A DNA stretch of 64,000 nucleotides from Primulina eburnea (taxonomy: Eukaryota; Streptophyta; Magnoliopsida; Lamiales; Gesneriaceae), in contig NC_133117.1 in assembly GCF_022965805.1 (NCBI RefSeq), positions 13,478,183 to 13,542,182 on the forward strand, read 5' to 3'. The first letter of the stretch is position 1; the number at the start of each line of letters is the position of its first letter. Below the pieces are notes generated by a model, which was given only the letters and a program-made list of their open reading frames with translations, made no database searches and was not told the DNA's origin. Shown here piece by piece: positions 59,924 through 64,000 of the stretch. Made by a program: the position numbers and the translations under genes.

Positions 59924-61342
59924 TAAGCAATGTTGTTGTTTACGATCCTTGAAATCTACCACACATGCATACAAGAAACATAATAATTGGACGAATAGCG
60001 GTTAGGTAATGAACTTATTAACCTTTGTATAGAGTTATCTCAACTGATTTTCTCCCTTTATATTTGTCTAGTTTAATCAATGAACTGATGGGTGTGGATG
60101 CTGCTTAATACGTTTCCATGCCAAATTTATTGAGCAGTTCTCGTATATTTGGTTTCACTGATATAGATACCATTTGCCAATAGCTTCAATTGCAAAGTGA
60201 GAAAGAATGTCAATTCACCGATCATAGGCATCTCGAATTTGTCATGCATTAGTTTAGCAAATGTTACGCACAATTTGGAATTATTTGACCCAAAAATAAT
60301 ATCATCAACCTAAATTTGAACAAGCAGAGAATGATCTTTCTTTTTGAATTTGAATAGTATGTTGTCAACTGTTCTTACAATGATGTCATGATCAATTAGA
60401 AATTTTGATAGGGTCTCGTACTAAGCTCTTGAGAGCTTGTTTAAGACCAAATAAAGCCTTTTTAAGTTGACAAACATGGTCAGGAAGTAAATGATTTAAA
60501 AATCTGGTGGTTGTTAAACATAAACTTTTTCCTGTAACTGACCATTTAGGAAGGCATTCTTCACATCAATTTCATAAACTTCGAAGTTCTTGAAGGATGT
60601 GTGGGTAAGGAATATTTTGATTACTTCTAGTCGAGGAAATGGACCATATGTTTCATCGTAGTCAATTATATCTTCTTGCTTGTAACCTGGTGCAACTAGC
60701 CTTGCTTTGTTGCGCATTACTAAATCATCTTCATTCAGTTTGTTTTTGTACCTATAATTGAATTTGAAAGACTTCTTGGAACTAAAGTCCAGACATTGTT
60801 ATGAGTAAATTGATTTAATTCCTCTTGCATAACATTTACCCAACTAGTATAAGTTAGGGGGTCGTCAGTTTTCTTCGGTTCTATTAGAGAGATAAAAGCA
60901 GAGTGTACAAATAAATTGAACATTTGTTCATCTTCACTATAATCCTCTGAACAGATATCTGTTAAGCAATTGGTTAGCTCAACTGGATCAGGTGGCTTAT
61001 TTGTTAATACATTTTCATAAAAAACAACATGCATTGACTGATCAACATTAAATTTATGCTTATTTAACACTCTATAAGCTTTAATAACTGACGAATAACC
61101 AAGAAATATCCTTTATCAGATTTAATATAAAAAGCAGTTAGGTGGTGTTTACCATTATTATAAATGAAGCATTTACACCCAAATATTTTAAAGTATGAGA
61201 CCACATTTTTCTTTACATGCCAAATCTCGTAAGTTATTCTCAAATTATTCTTATTAATCATTGATCTATTCTGAGTGTAACATGTTGTGTTAACTGCTTC
61301 TGCCCAAAACCTTTTAGAAATTCCAGAATCAGTAAGCATATT
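59924..61342 (-). pseudogene. Element G copia integrase C-terminus and reverse transcriptase
   Basis: Minus strand from 61342: integrase end LTDSGISKRFWAEAVNT, YFKIFGCKCFIYNNGKH; linker with EPKKTDDPLTYTSWVNVMQE; RT start RNKARLVAPGYKQED, YDETYGPFPRLE, VYEIDVKNAFLNGQLQEKVYV. The catalytic box at about 60285-60330 reads stop-VDDIIFGS where YVDD is expected. The trace continues with MPMIGELTFFL and IYISETKYT up to the F junction. Shifts near 61070 and 60730 and several stops break it. Conserved wording such as FGCKCFI and DVKNAFLNG places it in Ty1/copia, and its large spacing and following ORF suggest a Sirevirus-like lineage. Confidence 0.9.
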
Positions 61343-64000
61343 TGTGAAGGCCCTAAAACTCCTTGCTTGAAAAATTGCGGAAAATTAAAATTTTTCTTTT
61401 TTAAAAAAAAAATAACTAAAATGGCCTCGTTCATAAAATCGACTGATGAATCAAATTCACTGTTTAAAATAATAGCAGCGAAAAAATAAAGTTTGCCAAC
61501 AACAACAATTTAAAATTTATCCAACGACTGATAAAATTGTTTGCGGAAAAATAACAACTGCTGCACTGAGGTTCTCGGGTGCCACTACTGCCGACCCAAG
61601 CTGGCTCACTGGTCCCCGCCCTCGGCCCTGGCCTCATCAGTACCTACAACAATCAAGTCTAGTGAGCCTAAAGACTCAGCATGCATATATCGCAGGTAAC
61701 GAGTAGAATCTGAAGTAAAATATGCATGGGATAAAATATCATGTCATGAGGCATGCTGAAAATAATCTGTACTGAGCAATTATAATACGTGCATAACTGA
61801 ACTGAAAATCACAGTAAAAATATTTGCTCCTTGGAGCCCTGTACTGAAATAACTGGTAAAATTTTCTGTTCAGATTATGGTCTACGCCTGTGGCCCCTGC
61901 ACTAAGCTGAACTCGTCGGTAACTGGCTACCGGGGAGTATAAAACTGAACTGAGCTGGCCGGTCACTGGCGACCGGGTGGTACCAAACTGAACTGATCGG
62001 TCACTGGCGACCGAATAAAATAATGCTCCCATCATAGTGAATTGACCACAAGCAATATCGCATAAATCTCAAAATAAGTATTTTCTATTTTCATGCACGT
62101 AAAATAATTAACTGGCATAATGAAAATATCCTGTGTATTTTACCAACTGGATTGGATTGGATCGTCCCCAGGCTCGCTGCAACCTAACTGCCATGAAAAA
62201 TATGCAATAGCTTAAACTTGACCAACTATGCAATTTACGTTCATAAAGTGCAATTCTGACGCCTAATGACTTCGTATTTAATCATGACTCCGAACCAACC
62301 TAAACCGACATATAGTCATGATTAAAATACGCTTAAAATACTGAAATAATGCTCCTAAAATGATGAGGGTCGAAATATAGGTGAAATGGAGGCCAAAACA
62401 TGAAACGCTCTTTCGAGAGTCAATTTGGCACATCGCACCGTAAATTCTCGTACGACCTCAAAAATGATCTGAATCACGAACGGTCAAAAACACGACCTTC
62501 CCAACTCAAAGGGGCACTGTCCAGTCCAAGTCTATAGGCTAAAAGCCAACCGAGAACTCGAACGAGCCACCGAACCGACACAGCAAGTTGCTGTCCCAAA
62601 AATACAGCAACCTTGCTTGGCTTGCTTGCGTCGTTTGCGAGGCTAATGGCCATTGGGGCTTGAACCACCGACCAAAACCTCTCCAAAACGTCCCAAGGAA
62701 TGATTTGAACCATGGCTAAGGGCCCTAGGCCAGCCACAATCCGCATCACACCACAACTCAACCGAAGGGTCCAACCGAGAGCATCTTGTATGCGTGAGGT
62801 GTTTATGCTATGATCGATGTCTCGTATCGTTCCAGTGGCCATTTGATTGACCATGGCACGATCTAGAAATCTAGGAGCATGGTATGAACCGTGGCTAAGG
62901 GCCATAGGCCAAACAAGATCCATACCAAACCAACCAAACCCGAAGCACAAGTGCTGTCCAACCGAAGGGGCGAGAGGGGAGGGGGCTGTTTTGGATGTTT
63001 TGCGTAAAAACCGATGAGCCATGGACCAAGCCACAAAAAGGGCGACTTATTCACGTCCTAGACATGGTATAGAAGTGATCTAACCATGGCTATAGGCCCT
63101 TGGACAACCAAGATCAGATCCCTTCTCCTTGGACAAAAAAATCTGAATTTTTGAAGCTCTATATGACACTCATGGGGTATGTGCTGTCATTGACGAATTC
63201 TACTGTGTATGGGGCTGGAACCAACGTTCTATCATGACCCTAACATGTCCTAGTACATGTCCATATGCAGCTTTGAGCCCCTGGAACGATCCATCCCTGA
63301 AATCGAAACAAAACATACCCACACGTGAAGCATGAAAGTCGATAAAAATCTGTGCAGAATTTTCGTTTCCTGTCTACTGAAATTTTCGGTTTTTGCAATG
63401 ATAAAACCTGATCATGTACTGAAAAATAATTAATAATATGACTTGATTGAGGTTTGAAAGAAATCTATACATGTCTGGTTTTGTTTCGAAAGAAAATGAA
63501 CGAAACGACGACGACGCGGCGCGGAGGAGACGGAGTTGCTTCTCTACCTTCCCTTGCTCTCGATTTTCTTCCTAGCTTTCTACTGAATTCCCACGATTTT
63601 TCATCTGAAAAGGGCTGCTGAATGGTGTTGATTTCGGTGGTAGGGACGGGGAGAATAAGTGGTTAAGAGGGGGAGGAGAAGAGGTGCACAATATAAGGGA
63701 GAATCAAGACCAAGTCTCCCTCAAATTTGAATTTGAATGGTTGTTTGCTATCAGCTATTGTTGGGGTGCTTCTAGAATGGTATGGCCGATTATTAGCTTG
63801 CTAATGTAGACTAGGATAAGCTCTAATAATTAGTTAAATGGTGCTCCCAAAATCATAGAATTATCCTACAAATTAAATACCAAGAAGGGGTCAAAGTTTG
63901 ATGAGTTGGCAAAGAGTTTGTCTAGCCAATAATGGGGTGACCGAAATATTACTAATAAAAATGAGTGGGAAATGTTGATTATTTACTAAATTAATAACTC
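61343..64000 (-). repeat. F-family LTR M, minus strand, runs off the window
   Basis: Starts TGTGAAGGCCC (reverse of the GGGCCTCTACA end of F) inside the G integrase. It shares with F the reversed ACTCGAGGACC-like, GGGCGGGGACCAGTGAG and GTTGTAGGTACTGATGAGG segments, CCATGGCTAAGGGCC words and hairpin 61663-61678. Two GGTCACTGGCGACCG repeats lie at about 61955-62015. The long minus-strand ORF at 62474-63034 is not in the same frame as the corresponding open stretch of F, so it is not called a gene. Whether a full element or solo LTR lies beyond 64000 is unknown. Confidence 0.8.
61663..61678 (-). other. Hairpin in LTR M
   Basis: TGAGCC-TAAA-GACTCA; one mismatch in six-base arms. Confidence 0.5.

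Overview
The window is plant nuclear repeat DNA. I see no host gene, rRNA or tRNA gene. Almost all of it is LTR retrotransposons nested in one another: Ty3/gypsy chromoviruses (primer sites matching initiator-methionine tRNA, single-frame gag-pol, a chromodomain-like end to integrase) and a Ty1/copia lineage carrying an additional ORF after pol. A fragment of a CACTA transposase is also present. The additional ORF resembles, from memory, hypothetical proteins abundant in Gesneriaceae such as Dorcoceras, so a Lamiales genome is a reasonable but unproven guess.

Layout. 1-6613: element A, a chromovirus with an open gag and a dead, shortened pol, inserted in the reverse transcriptase of element B (6614-10413: pol 3' half and 3' LTR). 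B sits in an LTR fragment, J (10414-11518). 11528-15622: copia-lineage pieces (K: additional ORF, LTR, primer site, then minus-strand LTR starts). 15669-18290: an old LTR, N. 18330-19013: CACTA transposase fragment. 19014-19949: minus-strand copia LTR, L. 19950 to about 22000: LTR E1. From about 22020 to 61342 runs one minus-strand copia element, G, broken into three visible pieces by two later insertions. The first is solo LTR E2 (23974-44084), which itself received elements C (24536-32944) and D (34175-42849). The second is chromovirus F (44248-59923), whose 3' LTR received element H (52350-57579). 61343-64000: an F-family LTR, M, cutting the G integrase.

How it fits together. A, C, D and J are related families. 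They share PBS type, gag family, a U3 array of CG-rich decamers and a paired hairpin module before the LTR end. C keeps one reading frame with six nonsense codons and is the best-preserved full set of enzymes. A has about half the LTR divergence of C, yet its pol is unreadable, so it most likely moved as a gag-only passenger. H likewise carries only the additional ORF of the copia lineage and no pol. The clearest signals are the gag-only element A, the ORF after pol in G (related copies in K and H), element H with a perfect target duplication but unlike LTRs, and conserved LTR hairpins with compensatory changes. Divergence figures are hand counts from reading the two copies.
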